Assembly: GCF_004337985.1 (NCBI RefSeq)
Contig: NC_043740.1
Span: forward strand, 5,043,233-5,107,232
Length of the DNA: 64,000 bases
Reading direction: 5' to 3'
DNA from: Pyricularia pennisetigena
Taxonomy: Eukaryota; Ascomycota; Sordariomycetes; Magnaporthales; Pyriculariaceae
Made by a program: the position numbers and the translations under genes. Below the pieces are notes generated by a model, which saw nothing but the letters and a program-made list of their open reading frames with translations, did not search any database and was not told the DNA's origin. Shown here in pieces: positions 43,435 to 56,675 of the stretch; positions within the stretch are counted from its first letter, which is position 1, and each line of letters starts with the position of its first letter.

Positions 43435-46400
43435 TTGTTCGCAAATCCAATTCCTGGTAATATTGACGGAGTAATTCCTGGCAATTTTAGAGGTGGTTAA
43501 GGGGTTTTTAAATGTTTTTTTCGTACCCGTAGTTTTCCCATTTAACAAGGTATTTTATTTTACCGTAGTTGCGTTTGTGGTCCAATATTCGTTCGACGTC
43601 GTATGTTTCTTTTTCGTCGATTTCGATTGTTTTTTATATATTGGTACCGGGTGGTGCTGGTTCCAATAATAATACGTGGAACGTTGGGTGGATTTTCATG
43701 GTTCCTGGTAATAACAATTTGTAATTAATTTCGTTAATCTTTTTATCGATTTTAAAAAGTCCAAATTTTTTGTAATTAAATTTGCTATTTGGTCGTTGTG
43801 TTTTAATATTGCGTCGAATAAAGTAAACGCTATTTCCCTTTTGGAAAAATGGTCCCTTTATCCGATACTGGTTGGCGTATTTAATTATTTTTTTTCGTAC
43901 GAATTCCAATTCCTATTGGAGTTTTTGGTGGAATTTTCGTAATTCGTTTGCTTATTTATCGGCTCGTAGGGCCGTAATTGTGGTTTTTGGTTCTTTATAT
44001 ACCGTAAAGTTAAATCCGTAATTGGTATAAAACGGGGTTGTTTTGGTATTTTCATTTTTTAAGCTATTATATGCGAATTGTGCTGTGGGTAATAACCGTA
44101 CCCAATTATCCTGTTTGTGGTTTATATAGCATTTTAGGTATTGTTTTAATATCTGGTTTGTTCGTTTTATTTATCCATTTGTCTGTGGGTGGAATGCTGT
44201 AAATAATTTGTGGTCGGTTTTTAACTATTCCATTAAAAATTTCCAAAATTTTAATATAAAAAACTTATCTTTATCCGTGATAATGCTTTCTAAAAGTCCG
44301 TGGTTGCTAACAATTATTTGTAAAAATGTGTAAGCGATTTTTTCGGCGTTATTACTTTCCTTATAGGGTAGGAAATAGGCGTATTTAATGAATTTATCCA
44401 TTATAATTAATATGCTATTATATTTAGTTTTAATAAATGGTTTTTCGGAAAGTGGTAATTTAACGATAAAGTCCATTGTGATAATTTACCAAGCTTTATT
44501 AGGGGTTAGTAAAGGTTGTAAAAACCCGTAAGGCTTATATTTGGCGGATTTGCTTTTTGCGCAAAATTCGCAGTTTTTAATGGCTTTTCGTACTTTTTAT
44601 CGTGTTCTTTTGAAATTATAGTGCTGTTTTAACCGTTTTTATATTTTGGAAATCCTTTAGTGTCCGTAAGTTTTGCTTTCGTGGATTTTCCGTATTTTTT
44701 TTGGTGTGGTTACCGTGTTGGTCGTTATAAGACTTCGGTGAACTGGTAAAAGGTTTCCGTTGTCGTTTACCGTAAGGATTTTCCGTGTTTTTTCGGGTAT
44801 TATGTTCTTATAATTTGATTTTTTGTTAAAAGCGTCGGCCCTGCCATTTTCTATTCCTTTTCGGTAAATAATTTTAAAATGGAATTTTAATAGGAATTTT
44901 GCCTATTTAATTTGTCGTTTGTTTAACATTTTGTTAATAGTAAAATGGGTTAGGTTTTTGTGGTCCGTATAAACTAATATTTCGTATTTAATTCCGGATA
45001 GTTATGGTTTCCATTTTTCAAATATTTGGATAATAATTATAAGTTTTTTATCGTGGATTTGGTAATTGAATTTTAGTTTATATAATTTTTGTGAAAAAAA
45101 GGCGTAAAGGTGCAGGCGTCCTTTTTCGTCTCGTTGGCTAAATTGTCCTCCGATTGCGTAATCGGATACGTCGGTTTCGACTTCGAAAGGTTTCGTTGGG
45201 TTTAATATCTTAAAAATCGGTTTTTATGCTATTGCATTTCGTAGCTGTTCGAAAGCTTGTTATGTTTATTCCGTCCATTGGAACTCTAGGTCTTTTTTGG
45301 TTATATTGGTCAATAGGGTGGCGATCGCGCCGTAACTTTTAATAAATTTTTTGTAAAAATTCACGAATCCAAAAAATACCCGAACGTTTTTTACGTTTTG
45401 TGGTGGGGGCTATTCCCTTATTGCTTGGATTTTTAATTTTTCCATCCTAATTTTTCCAGGGGCGATAATATATCCTAGGAAATTAACTTATTTGCTATAA
45501 AAAATGCATTTTTCGGGCTCAATTAAAAATTTAGCGTTTTGTAGCTTTTATAAAACTATATGGACGTATTTTTTGTGTTTTTCCAACGTTTTGGAAAAAA
45601 TAAGGATATCGTCCAGGTAAATAACGATAAAAATATTTAGGCATTCCCTAAAGACGTGGTTAATTATAGTTTAAAAAGTTGCGGGGGCGTTGGTAAAACC
45701 GAAAGGCATTACCAGGTATTCGTAATATTTTCGTCTGGTGCGAAATGCTATTTTCCATTCCTCGCCTTTTTTTATACGGATTAAATTATATATTTTTTTA
45801 AGGTTTAATATCGTAAACTATTGTATTTGGTAAAATATATTTCGAAATTTTCCTATTAATGGGAACGGGTAGCAATTTTTTATTGTAATATCGTTTAATT
45901 GTCGGTAATCTACGCATAATCGTAATTTTCCGTTCTTTTTTGGTACGAAAAGGATTGGGTATCCTATTGGTAATATCGATAATCTAATATAATTTTTTTT
46001 AAAGTTTTCCGCGAAATATTCGTTTAAAGCTTCCATTTGTGTCGGATTTAAACCGTATATTTTATGGAACTTTGGTTGGGTTCCTTTTTTCAATGGTATT
46101 TCGTGGTCGAACGGACTATGCTCGGGTAATCCTGTTTCGAATTTTTGGCTAAATAATCGTGTATAATTTTGGTATTTTTTTGGGATTTTGCCGTTTTTGG
46201 TCTGTTTTTTCGTGGTTTATATTATGTAATTGGATCGGGTTTGGCCTGTGGATAATCGTTTTTTTTCCGATATTGGCTCCGGGGTCGGTCGTCCTTCCTA
46301 TAGGTACGCCATTTGCTTTATTTAGTCCTTCCGTACTTTATATTTCCTGTATAAACCCTGCTATACTGGAGGTCGTTTAATAATTAGGTGTTTTTCCCAT

Positions 46401-46950
46401 TAAATTTGGCCTATAATCCAATTTATCCGGGGGTTATTCCTTTTAAACCAAGGAATTTTTAAAATTATATTTTTGTTCCCTATTTCCGTAATATCCAAGG
46501 TGATTTATTTTTTTCGTCCATAGTTTTCCATCCAGAGGTATACGGTTTTTATTTCGATGGTACCGTTCCCGTATAAAACTGCCTTTCCTTTTACGGTTTA
46601 TAATTGATATAGTTTTTCCTTTTATCGCCAAAGTATTCGTCGTTTTTTCACGATTTTTGGAAAAATGTAATTGCTTTATGCTCCGCTATTAAAGAGCGTT
46701 TATATGGGTTTTCCATTTAATCGTATATTTAGGAATATATATTCGTGTGCTGCCTTCGTGGTTTGCGTAGCGTTTAGGGTTTTTTATTCCGTTTTTATTA
46801 TTACCGTCTGGTACCCTATACCGTTTGGTTATCCTAGTTTTTTAATTTGCTGGATTCGCGTCGTGGGTCCTTATTTTTCTTATTTCGGGGCGTATGGCTG
46901 TTTTTAACGTTAATTTTATTAAATCGGTGCCCTGTTAGTGCAGGCGTTTT
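43435..46950 (-). pseudogene. Gypsy 3 pol relic: protease region to chromodomain
   Basis: Minus-strand pieces: protease-to-RT spacer (about 46,443-46,631), reverse transcriptase (45,818-46,093, with LRLCVDYRQLND), RNase H end, integrase core (44,225-44,476; MDFIVKLPLS, IITDKDKFF), and a chromodomain at 43,435-43,615 (YDVERILD, KYLVKWENY). In the chromodomain the conserved Trp after NI/NT is a stop, a TGG-to-TAA type change. Chromodomains of this class direct integration towards methylated histone H3 in heterochromatin, which fits the nesting. Confidence 0.88.
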
Positions 46951-47939
46951 TCGTGCGTTTGTAGGTATTTCGTTATTTTTAACGTTGGGGTTCCACACAA
47001 TTTTGGTCATGGGTGCGGGTCCTGGTTATCGTAACTTTGTTTCGTACCATACCTGTGCTTTGGTTAATATATGTATTTTGCAGATGTTTCGGGTGCATTC
47101 GTACCGTGGGAATTATTTTTAATTATAGCATATTATGGGGTAATCGTTATAAAGGGTAAAGATTACCGCTAATTTAATATTGAGTCTTATTTTAATTTCC
47201 TAATTGGGTAATTTAGTGGTGGTGTATATTTCGTGGATATTTGTTATTTTGCGTCGTCGTGGGAAAAAATCGTGGACTATTTTTCTGCTAAAATGCAATC
47301 CGCAGTTGTTTCGAAAACATTTTACCCAAAAGATTTTTGTGTATTTGGGATATTTAATATCCAAAATTGGGTGGTTTCCGAAAGTTGGATCGATTAATTT
47401 TATGGGGTTTTGTATTTATATTCGAAATAATATTCCGGGAAATTGCATTAATTGGTCGTTTCGGTATAAATCGATAAATTTCTTTTTATATATATAAGGG
47501 TTATTTTCCTTTGCTACATTGTATAGGTTTAAAGATATAATTTCTTTTTCGCTAAATTCGTTTTTTAATTCGTTACTAAATTCGTCCGTTGGGGTTTGTT
47601 GGATTATCCGGATACGGTGGGTTTGTCCCAATGGTTTTGGTTTTAATTTTTTTAAAGTATTTAATTCCGTAAATTCGGGTAATTTGGCGTTTTACCTGCG
47701 TAATTATGCCGGTGGTTTGGTTTTAATAAATATACGGTCTCCTACTGCTAAGGTCCGAATGCCTTTAAATTTTTGCGGGTACCATTTTGCGTCCATTTTC
47801 GCGCTATTGTGGATTATACAATTATCGTCGTAATATATGGTCCAGTTTTTTAAATTGTGTTAATCCGATGGTATTTGTTAATGGGTGGTGGTATTTAATC
47901 CTCGTGGTTTTTTGGAATCGGGGTGTAGGTCCGGAATGC

Positions 47940-48666
47940 TTTGGGGACAAAATTTGGTTATATATCCTAATTTTTCGCATTTAAAACATTTGCCACTTTT
48001 AGGATTTTTGCGAAGTTTTTTATATTGGGTCGCGTTAAAGTCCATAGGTCCGCTATATATTCCGTAGGAAATACTATACTGGCGAAACGGTTTAAGGTAT
48101 TGGTATTTGCGTCCCGTATTAATTTATCGCAAAGTTGGCCCCTATACGCTACGTCCTTCGCGTCGTTCCAGTTTCCGTTCGTAAAATCGGTTATCGATTT
48201 TAATTGCTAATTTTACGTATTCGGCTAAGGTGTCGGGTCGTTCTTTTTTAACAAATTCGTTTTTAACTTTTTTTTTAAATCCCGTATAAAAGCGTGCTAT
48301 TAGGGTTTCGGGGCCCCATAGTAGTTTGGCGGTAATTTGTCGAAATTTACTGGCATATTTGGATGCCGATTTGGTTTGGGTAAAACGTACCAATTTACGC
48401 TTAATTGTGCGTTCCTCGTCTGGGCTACCGAATATTCCCCTAAAGCATTTTTCGAAATTCTCGTAATCGTCGAAAATGCGGTTGGTTTCAGTTTTACGGT
48501 TTTTTTCCTTATCGTGGTCCAAATAATTTCGTAGGATTGGTTCGAACCAGGTAAGCGTATCGCCCTTTAATAACGAAATTGCGTAAGTAACCTTTTCTGC
48601 GTTACTATCGAAATTGTTTTCGTTAAAATGAAAATAAACCCGGGTTCCCGTAAAAAATCCCTGCAA
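47940..48666 (-). pseudogene. Gypsy 3 gag relic with CCHC-type knuckle
   Basis: Open for 174 codons (48,666-48,142): FFTGTRVYFHFN, TLTWFEPILRNYL, SKFRQITAKL and AEYVKLAIKIDNRF are typical of fungal Gypsy gag (retrotrans_gag). Downstream (47,943-47,985) CFKCEKLGYITKFC has Tyr in place of the zinc-binding His, a C-to-T change. Confidence 0.85.
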
Positions 48667-48912
48667 AGTACCTGGGGTGCTATTATAGGGTAATGGTAAA
48701 GGGTATTTAATATAATTTCTATTGGTTCGATTAGTTTGTTCGGTTATTCGTTCCTGGAATTGTCGATTTTTTGCTTAAAACGTCGCGACCATTTAACGCA
48801 AAGCGTTAGCGCTGGCCGGAGCGTTAATGGTAAAAGGGGTTTAAGGGGTGGTTTTGTTGGAAAACATTGTTTCGGCGATATTGCTCGGTATGCTTTAAGG
48901 CAAAATATTAAA

Positions 48913-48927
48913 CAGGAGCAATTAAAA
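48913..48927 (-). other. Candidate primer-binding site of Gypsy 3 (self-priming type?)
   Basis: Immediately after the 5' LTR on the minus strand: TTTTAATTGCTCCTG. TTAATTGCT is the exact complement of AGCAATTAA inside the LTR. I recognise no tRNA 3' end here. Gypsy 1 (26,759 onward) and Gypsy 2 (about 52,042-52,056) have the same site. Confidence 0.4.
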
Positions 48928-49379
48928 TGTTACGATTAAAGTATCGGGTAACCTGTTTTTAGGGTAAAATATAGTGGGTTGAAGCAATTAAGCGTTTTAA
49001 CTGGGTAATTGGGGTTTTTAATAACTGGGGTGAAATTATAATCGTTTTCAAATAAATATTGAGGTTAATTAGAATTTGATTGCTATTAAGTAATCCTAAA
49101 ATCGAATTTATTTATATAGTAATAAACGTATCTTATATAGTCCGTTGTCCTGGGTGTAATATGTTTGATATGTCCCATAACCCGCATATTATTTGTTCTG
49201 CTATAATTAATATATGATATATCAATTATATCGTTTTTTTGGCGATTACGTGGGGTTACGTGATTTTTTATGTCATTTTATTTCCTGTCGGTCAGTATTT
49301 TCTTTGGTCGAGTGTCGTTAGGGGGGGTGTGACCCCGCCTGGCCTCATTGGTACCGACCCATCTTGTCTGGTCGTAACA
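48928..49379 (-). repeat. Gypsy 3 5' LTR
   Basis: 452 bp, full-length match to 42,161-42,612, mostly differing by transitions. Confidence 0.93.
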
Positions 49380-49384
49380 CCTAT

Positions 49385-51990
49385 AAATAATCGCTTTTTT
49401 TCCGATATTGGTTCCGGGGTTGGTCGTTTTTCCTGTAAATACGTTATTTGTATTATTTAATTTTTCCGTATTTTATATTTCCTGTATAAACCCTGTTATG
49501 TTGGAAATCGTTTAATAATTAGGTATTTTTCCCATTAAACTTGGTTTATAGTCCAATTTATCCGGGGGTTATTCCTTTTAAACCAAGGAATTCCTAAAAT
49601 TATATTTTTGTTTTTTATTTCCGTAATGTCCAAAATAATCTGTTTTTTTCGTTTATAATTTTCCATTTAAAGGTGTACGGTCTTTGTTTCGATGGTGCCG
49701 TTCCCGTATAAAATTGCTTTTCCTTTTACGGTTTGTAATTGATATGGTTTTTTTTTATTATTAAGGTATTCGTCGTTTTTTGACGATTTTTGGAAAAATA
49801 TAATTGCTTTGTGCTCCGTTATTAAAAAGCGCTCGTATGGGTATTCCATTAAATTATATATTTAAAAATATTCATTCGTGTACTGCCTTCGTGGTTTGCG
49901 TGGCGTTTAAGGTTTTTTGTTCCGTTTTTATTGCTACCGTTTAATACCTTATACCGTTTGGTTATTTTAGTTTTTTGGCTTGCTGGATTCGCGTTGTAGG
50001 TCCTTATTTTTTATTTCGGGGCCTATGGTTGTTTTTAATCTTGATTTTATTAAATCGCTGCCCTATTAGTGCAGGCGTTTTTCGTGCGTTTATAAGTATT
50101 TCGTTGTTTTTAACGTTGGGGTTCCATACGATTTTGGTTATCGGTGCGGGTCCTGGTTATCGTAATTTCGTTTCGTATTATACCTGTATTTTGGTTAATA
50201 TATATATTTTGCAAATGTTTCGGGTGCATTCGTATTATGGGAATTGTTTTTAATTATAATATATTATAAGGTAATTGTTATAAAGAGTGAAAATTACCGC
50301 TAATTCGGTGTTAAATTTTGTTTTAATTCCCCAATTGGGTAATTTAATGGTGGTGTATATTTTATGGATGCCTATTATTTGGCGTCGTCGTCAAAAAAAA
50401 TCGTGGATGTTTTTCTGCTAAAATGCAGTCCGCAGTTGTTTTCAAAATATTTTGCCCAAAAGATTTTTATGTATTTGGGATATTTGGTATCCAAAATTGG
50501 GTGGTTTCCGAAAATTGGATCGATTGATTTTATAAAATTTTATATTTGTATTCGAAATAATACTCCGGGAAATTGTACTAATTGGTCGTTTCGGTATAAA
50601 TCGATAAGTTTCATTTTCAAATATATAAAGGTTGTTTTCCCTTATTGCATTATATAGGTTTAAAAATATAGTTTTTTTTCGTTAAATTCGTTTTTTAATT
50701 TATTATTAAATTCCTCCGTTGGGGTTTGTTGGATTATCCGGATGCGGTGGGTTTATCCCAATGGTTTTAATTCTGATTTCTTTAAAATATTTAATTCCGT
50801 AAATTCGGGTAATTTGGCGTTTTGTTTGCGTAATTCTGCCGGTGGTTTGGTTTTAATAGGTACGCGGTTTCCTATTGCTAAGGTCCGAATGCTTTTAAGT
50901 TTTTGTAAATATTATCCTGCGTCCATTTTTGCGTTATTGTGGATTATATAATTATCGTTATAATATACGGTCCAGTTTATTAAATTATATTAATCCGGTT
51001 ATATTTGTTGGTGGGTGGTGGTATTTAATTTTCGTGGTTTTTTGGAATCGGTGTGTAAATCCGGAGTGTTTTGGGAATAAAATTTGGTTACATATCCTGG
51101 TTTTTCGTATTTAAAATATTTACCATTTTTGGGATTTTTGCGAGGTTTTTTATATTGGGTCGCGTTAAGGTCCATAAATCCGTTATATATTCCGTAGGAA
51201 ATATTATATTGGCGAAACGGTTTGGGCTATTGGTATATGCGTCCCGTATTAATTTATCGCAAGGCTGGTCCTTATACGCTGCGTTTTTCGCGTCGTTCCA
51301 ATTTTCGTTCGTAAAATCGGTTATCGATTTCAATTGCTAATTTTACGTATTCGGTTAAGGTATCGGGTCGTTTTTTTTTAACAAATTCGTTTTTAATTTT
51401 TTTTTTAATCCCGTATCAAAACGTGCTATTGGGGTTTCGGGGCCCCATGGTAATTTGGCGGTAATTTGTCGAAATTTCCTGGTATATTTGGATACCGATT
51501 TGGTTTAAATAAGGCGCATCAATTTACGTTTAACCGTACGTTCCTCGTCTGGGTTACCGAATATTCCTTAAAAACATTTTTCGAAATTTTCGTAATCGTC
51601 GAAAATGCGGTTGGTTTTAATTTTACGGTTTTTTTCCTTATCGTAGTCCAAGCAGTTTCGTAAAATTGGTTCGAACCAGGTAAACGCATCCCTTTTTAAT
51701 AACGAGGTTGCGTAAATAACCTTTTTTGCGTTATTATCGAAATTGTCCTCGTTAAAATGAAAATAGGTCCGGGTTCCCGTAAACAATCCCTATAAGGTAT
51801 GTAAAATGCTATTATAAAGTAATAGTAATAAGTATTTAATATAATTCCTATTAGTTCGATTAATTTATTTGGTTATTCGTTCCTGGAATTATCGATTTTT
51901 TATTTGGAATATCGCGACCATTTAACGTAAGGCGTTAACCCTGGCCGGAACGTTAATAATAAAGGGGGTTTCAAGGGTGGTTTTGTTGGA
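49385..51990 (-). pseudogene. Gypsy 2 gag and protease part, beyond Gypsy 3
   Basis: Matches the corresponding part of Gypsy 3 throughout. Gag is recognisable at 51,786-51,568 (minus; FTGTRTYFHFNEDNFD, FTWFEPILRN) and the knuckle region near 51,070-51,120 has lost its cysteines (KYLKYEK). The spacer to reverse transcriptase (49,667-49,849) ends at the CCTAT junction. Confidence 0.82.
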
Positions 51991-52056
51991 AAATATTATT
52001 TCGGCGATATTATTCGGTATATTTTAAGGTAAAATATTAAATTGGAGCAATTAAAA

Positions 52057-52499
52057 TGTTACGACTAAAATATTGGGTAACCTGTTTTTAAGGTAAAATA
52101 TAGTAGGTTAAAGCAATTAAGCGTTTGGATTGGGTAATTGGGGCTTTTTAATAACTGGGGTAAAATTAGAATCGATTCCTGGGTAAATAGTAAATTAATT
52201 GCTGCTAAATAATTTTAAATTAAATTTTATTTATATGGTAATAAACGTGTCCTTAAATAATCCGTTAATCTGGGTATAATATGTGTGATATATCCTATAG
52301 CCCGTATATTATTTGTTCTGCTACAATTAATATTTGATATATTTATTATATCGTTTTTTTGGCGGTTACGTGGGGTTACGTGATCTCTTATGTAATTTTT
52401 TTTCCTGTCGGTCAGTATTTTCTCTGGTCGAGTGTTGTTAGGAGGGGTGTGACCCCGCCTGACCTCATTGGTACCGACCCATCTTGTCTGCTCGTAACA
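52057..52499 (-). repeat. Gypsy 2 5' LTR
   Basis: 443 bp, ends CTCGTAACA on the plus strand, followed by the AAAAA duplication and the resumed Copia B frame. Confidence 0.92.
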
Positions 52500-52504
52500 A
52501 AAAA

Positions 52505-53258
52505 GCCGCCCAAATATAATATATTGCACGTGCCTAGCCGCCAGGTTTATGGTTAATCTTGGGGCTGAACATTTCAAAACTTTTGACAATGTTTTTAAAT
52601 ATCTGCTAAAAAACACCATTTTTGGCCTATAATATAACGTTAATAATATATCTCAAAATAACGTTAACGAAAAGTTCATAGATAATATAAATAATATAAA
52701 TAATATAAATAATATAAATAATATAAATAATATAAATAATATAAATAATATAAATAATATAAATAATATAAATAATAAAAACAATATAAATAATATAAAC
52801 CTGCAGGATAAAAGCCAGAAAAATAACGATAATATATTATTTATTTAAGGATATGTAAATTTTAATTGGGTTAACGACCTAAATCAAAGACGTTCCACTA
52901 TTGGATATATATTTAGTCTGTTCAACAATTATAATATAAATAACGATAATAATATAATAAGTTGGACATTTTAACTTCAAAAAACGGTAGCTTTATCGCC
53001 GACTGAAGGTAAGTATATGGCCTTACGGGACGCCGTTAAAAAAGCTATATATTTAAGTCATATGCTAAATTATATAAATAATAATTTGAAGTTGGGTTTC
53101 GACATCAAAACCCCTTTAATTCTAGTAGGTAATACGTCTACCATAAAGTTCGTGGAAACCCCGGAATTTTATGAAGGATTTAAATATATCAATACAATTT
53201 ATTATTTTAGCCGCGAAGCTATAAATAATAATTTAATTGAGTTGAAATATATGCGAAC
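52505..53258 (+). pseudogene. Copia B reverse transcriptase end and RNase H, between Gypsy 2 and Gypsy C
   Basis: Resumes the Copia B frame: after one frameshift it reads NLGAEHFKTFDNVFKYLLKN (usual NPxxxHxxAxxRVLRYL). An Asn-Ile repeat tract follows, then RRSTIGYIF and KYMALRDAVKKAIYL with LVGNTSTIKF (usual EAEYMAL...DNxSAI) of RNase H. It stops at CGAAC (53,254-53,258), the Gypsy C duplication. Confidence 0.85.
52680..52785 (+). repeat. 9-bp tandem repeat (AATAATATA) in Copia B
   Basis: About ten copies of a 9-bp unit, read as Asn-Asn-Ile in the Copia B frame, expanding the loop between reverse transcriptase and RNase H. Confidence 0.9.
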
Positions 53259-53445
53259 TGTTATGGATTCGTGCCTAAGGCACGTATCACGTGATAAGAT
53301 ACAAGAGCGGGTCAGGGACAATACATAAAGGGAAGGATATTACCACGACCCGGATATACACCTTTTCCTCCCTTTTTCCCCAACGTTAATAATAATATAA
53401 ATAAAAATATTTAACGGTCCCAAAGCGTTAATTTACCCTATAATA
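53259..53445 (+). repeat. Gypsy C 5' LTR
   Basis: 187 bp; shares with the 3' copy the blocks GGATATTACCACGACCCGGA and TTTAACGGTCCCAA. Ends CTATAATA (mutated CTATAACA). Confidence 0.9.
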
Positions 53446-55800
53446 TTTACTAACGCTCGAATTTAAACACGATAATAACCAACCCAAGGCCAGGCCCGGG
53501 AAGGGAAATTCACGATTTTTACCAAAACCTGGTCGCGAATATCGCGATATTGGAAAAACGTGTCGTTTAAATGCAATTATATTCTTTAAACGCAGGCGCG
53601 ATCGCGCAAAAATAACGCTTTAAAAAAAACTTTTTACGTAACCCCTCATTATACGACGGGGTACCGGTTACGTTTACAATTTGGAAATAATTTATTTCGT
53701 ATAAGTTAATACGCGACGCGGAATTTATCGGAAACCAGCGCAACCAATTCGAATACGTATAATTTAATTTTACTACGATAATATAAAATATCGTCCGTTT
53801 TTTTTACGAAATAGGGGGTACGGGAGGGGGGTATAATTACAAGGATTTTATCGAATATTTGGGACGTACGTACGACGATTTTTGTAAAAAAACTTAAATT
53901 TTCGTTAAGTTAAAAATATTCCGAATACGATACGGTAAATCGTTCGTATATTTTTTTACCAAATTCGAACGCCTCTTTATTGCGGCCGGGGGTTTCGAAT
54001 AATTAAACGAAATACGGGTTAATTATTTGCGTTTTCTGGTCGTTAACCGGATAAAAAAGGCGTCGGTAGGAAAGGGTATCGTTTCCGATTTTTACCACGG
54101 ATTTATCGCTATATACCATTTTATCGCCCAGGATTTGGAAATTATTAATTTGGATAAACGTTTCGGCCAAAAACGGAACGCTCCCCTTCCAAATTCTTTA
54201 TAAATAGGTTTATAAAATATAATAATAAGGGGTATATTGGCGATAAGGGTTGGCCGAAACCGTTATTACGTTGGTAAAAAACGAAAAAGGCGCCGATTGG
54301 ATGGAAATAAAGGGAAAAATCGGGCCTTATAAATATCCGTTTAAAAATTCCAGCGACGCCGTAAAACAGGGGTTTATTTCCGTTACGGGTCCGCCTTTTA
54401 TTACGCATAAAATTACCAATTCGCACCGGTTATACGTCCAACGCCAAACGACCCCGAAAAAGGAAAAAATTAATTTTGGGTTATAATTTTAACCCAAAGG
54501 AAAACCGACGCGACGGGCCCGGACCATTTTATAATACGTTAATAAATATAAATCGGAAAAAATAGTTAAAAAAAATATAAATTGTAATAAATGGGTAACC
54601 ATTTTTAATCCCGGTTTTAGCTAATTTAACAAAACTTATTATTATATAAATGGATTTAGGGTGCGAATGTTACGCGGTTATAAATAAAAATTATACCGAA
54701 AAATTGGGAATAATAAAATTTTTTTTATAATAAATCCGCCGGTTGGGCACGGTAACGGGACGAATAAGAACCGATATACGGGATATAGGTAATTGCGACG
54801 TGGATATCGACGGTTGGTCCGCGCCGATATCCTTTTATATAATCCCGGGATTAATATAAGATTTATTCCTGGGATTCCTTTGGATAATTTACCGAAAATA
54901 GTATTTAATTTAAACCAGGGAAAATTAAAAATAAAATCCGTTAAAGGGTTATTCGTGCAAAAATTGTCCCTGCGTCCGAAAAACAGGAAATTTACGGTAA
55001 TTATGGGCAACGTATTCCTAACCGCGGCCCGAAAAACAAAAAAAAATACGAACGAACAAATGGAATTCGTTTTTATTTTGTTACAGAATATAACCCGGGT
55101 TTTAACTTTATCGGCGGTAAATAAAAACGACGTGGGGCCCCCGGCGATATTACCTGTAAAATTAAAAAGTTTCGAAAATTTATTTAACGACGGCAAAATT
55201 TCGGTTATACCCCCGTATAAAAGCGAATTGGATTATTATATTCGGATCCAAAAGGATAACGACGGTAAATCCCCGCCATTATTATAAGGCCGGTGATATT
55301 ATATATTGCGCGATTGATTGCTGGAATTGCGGCGATAAATAATCGATATAATGGATAAAAAATGGATCCGAATAAACGCGTCGTTAACCGCAACCCCGGT
55401 CCTAATAGTCCGGAAAACTTGTAAATGATGGCGTTTATACGTTAACTATAAAATATTAAACGTTATTATAATATAGGACCGGTATTTTTTACCATTAATT
55501 AAAAAAATATTCCTTGCCCTATCCGAAATAAATTGGTTAATTAAAATAAACGTGCGCGCAGTTTTTTATAAGTTACGCGTAACCGAAAAAAATAAATATT
55601 TTATTATTTTTCGCACAAAATTCGGATTAACGGGCGCCCCGGCCACGTTCCAGCGATATATTAACGGCGTTTTCGGAAATATATTGGACGATTACATAAT
55701 AATATATTTAGACGATATTTTAATTTATACGTCCGCTTTTAAAACGGATTATTGGCGGAAAATTACCCATATTTTGGGAAAATTAAAAAAGCGGGTTTAA
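53446..55800 (+). pseudogene. Gypsy C gag, protease and reverse transcriptase relic
   Basis: Gag (to about 54,640) is broken throughout. MDLGCECYAVI at about 54,648-54,680 is the protease site of this fungal Gypsy group (usual ALIDLGCxxYAVI). 54,793-55,287 is an open stretch of 164 codons between protease and reverse transcriptase. Reverse transcriptase follows with VRAVFYKLRV, FGLTGAPATFQRYING and YLDDILIYTS (55,552-55,800). The roughly ten residues normally found between FRTxY and FGLT (YxxYEYLVMP type) are absent, an in-frame deletion in the fingers/palm. Confidence 0.85.
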
Positions 55801-56675
55801 ATTTGGATTTCAATAAAAACGCGTTCGCAATTATTTCCGTTAAATATTTGGGGTTTATTATATACGCCTATATAAACGTATAAACCGATCCGGAAAAATT
55901 ACGCGCGATCCGGGAATGGGAAGCCCCGACGAAATTATAAAAATTGCGCGGTTTTTTAAAATTCGCAAATTTTTACCGGGATTTTATAAACGGGTATTCG
56001 GGTTTAACGGCGCTTTTATTTCGATTTATTAAAAAATAATACCGTTTGAATGGACGCCGGAGGAGGACGTTATTTTTAAAATATTTAAACAAATATTTTT
56101 ACAGGCGCCAATATTGGCCCAGTGGAACGACGAAACGGAAACGAAAATAAAAACGGATTATTCCGGCGCAATTATCGGGGGGGTATTAATATAAAAAAGC
56201 AAGGACGGGTTATAAAAACCGGTGATATTTTATTTCGTTAAATTAACGACGGCCTAACGCAATTAAATTATTTATAATAAAAGATTGCTCGCGGTCGTCC
56301 ATTATTTACAAATATAGGAAACGGAATTACGCAAAATCCGTTTTCCTTTTACTATTTTTACGGATTATAAAGCGTTCGAATATTTTACAAAACCGAGGGT
56401 AATATTAAAACGGTAAATACGGTGGGCCGAAATTTTATCCAAATTTAATTACGTATTAAAATACCGACCAAGGAAATACGGGATAATACCCGACGCGTTA
56501 TCGAAACTGGAATAGGACGAAACCAACGAGGAAAGGAAAACGATAATATTACGCCTAATACCCAATATAACCATAATTGGTATTTTTTGAATATTATTAT
56601 AAAATATATTACCGGCGGTCCCGGAAAAAATATTTATTTTCCAACAATTTTATATAGCAGGATTTTGGAGCGAAA
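55801..56675 (+). pseudogene. Gypsy C reverse transcriptase end and RNase H relic
   Basis: Broken plus-strand frame. FKIFKQIFLQAPILAQW and a TDYSGA-type motif mark the start of RNase H (about 56,080-56,170); FTDYKAFEYF follows at about 56,355. It ends at CGAAA (56,671-56,675), the duplication of the inserted solo LTR. Confidence 0.72.

Larger units (their letters stand above)
42161..49379 (-). mobile_element. Gypsy 3: chromodomain Gypsy element inserted in Gypsy 2
   Basis: 7,219 bp with 452-bp LTRs (42,161-42,612 and 48,928-49,379), ends TGTTACGA...TCGTAACA, duplication CCTAT on both sides (42,156-42,160 and 49,380-49,384). The sequence right of it continues Gypsy 2 exactly where the left side stops. 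It is the deepest retrotransposon layer and the best preserved of the three relatives, with a 174-codon open gag stretch. Confidence 0.94.
38085..52499 (-). mobile_element. Gypsy 2: chromodomain Gypsy element, split by Gypsy 3
   Basis: LTRs 38,085-38,527 and 52,057-52,499 (443 bp each), ends TGTTACGA...TCGTAACA, duplication AAAAA on both sides (38,080-38,084 and 52,500-52,504). Without Gypsy 3 and its CCTAT duplication the element is 7,191 bp, one base different from Gypsy 1. It reads right to left. Gypsy 3 entered between the protease and reverse-transcriptase parts. Inserted in the Copia B reverse transcriptase. Confidence 0.93.
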
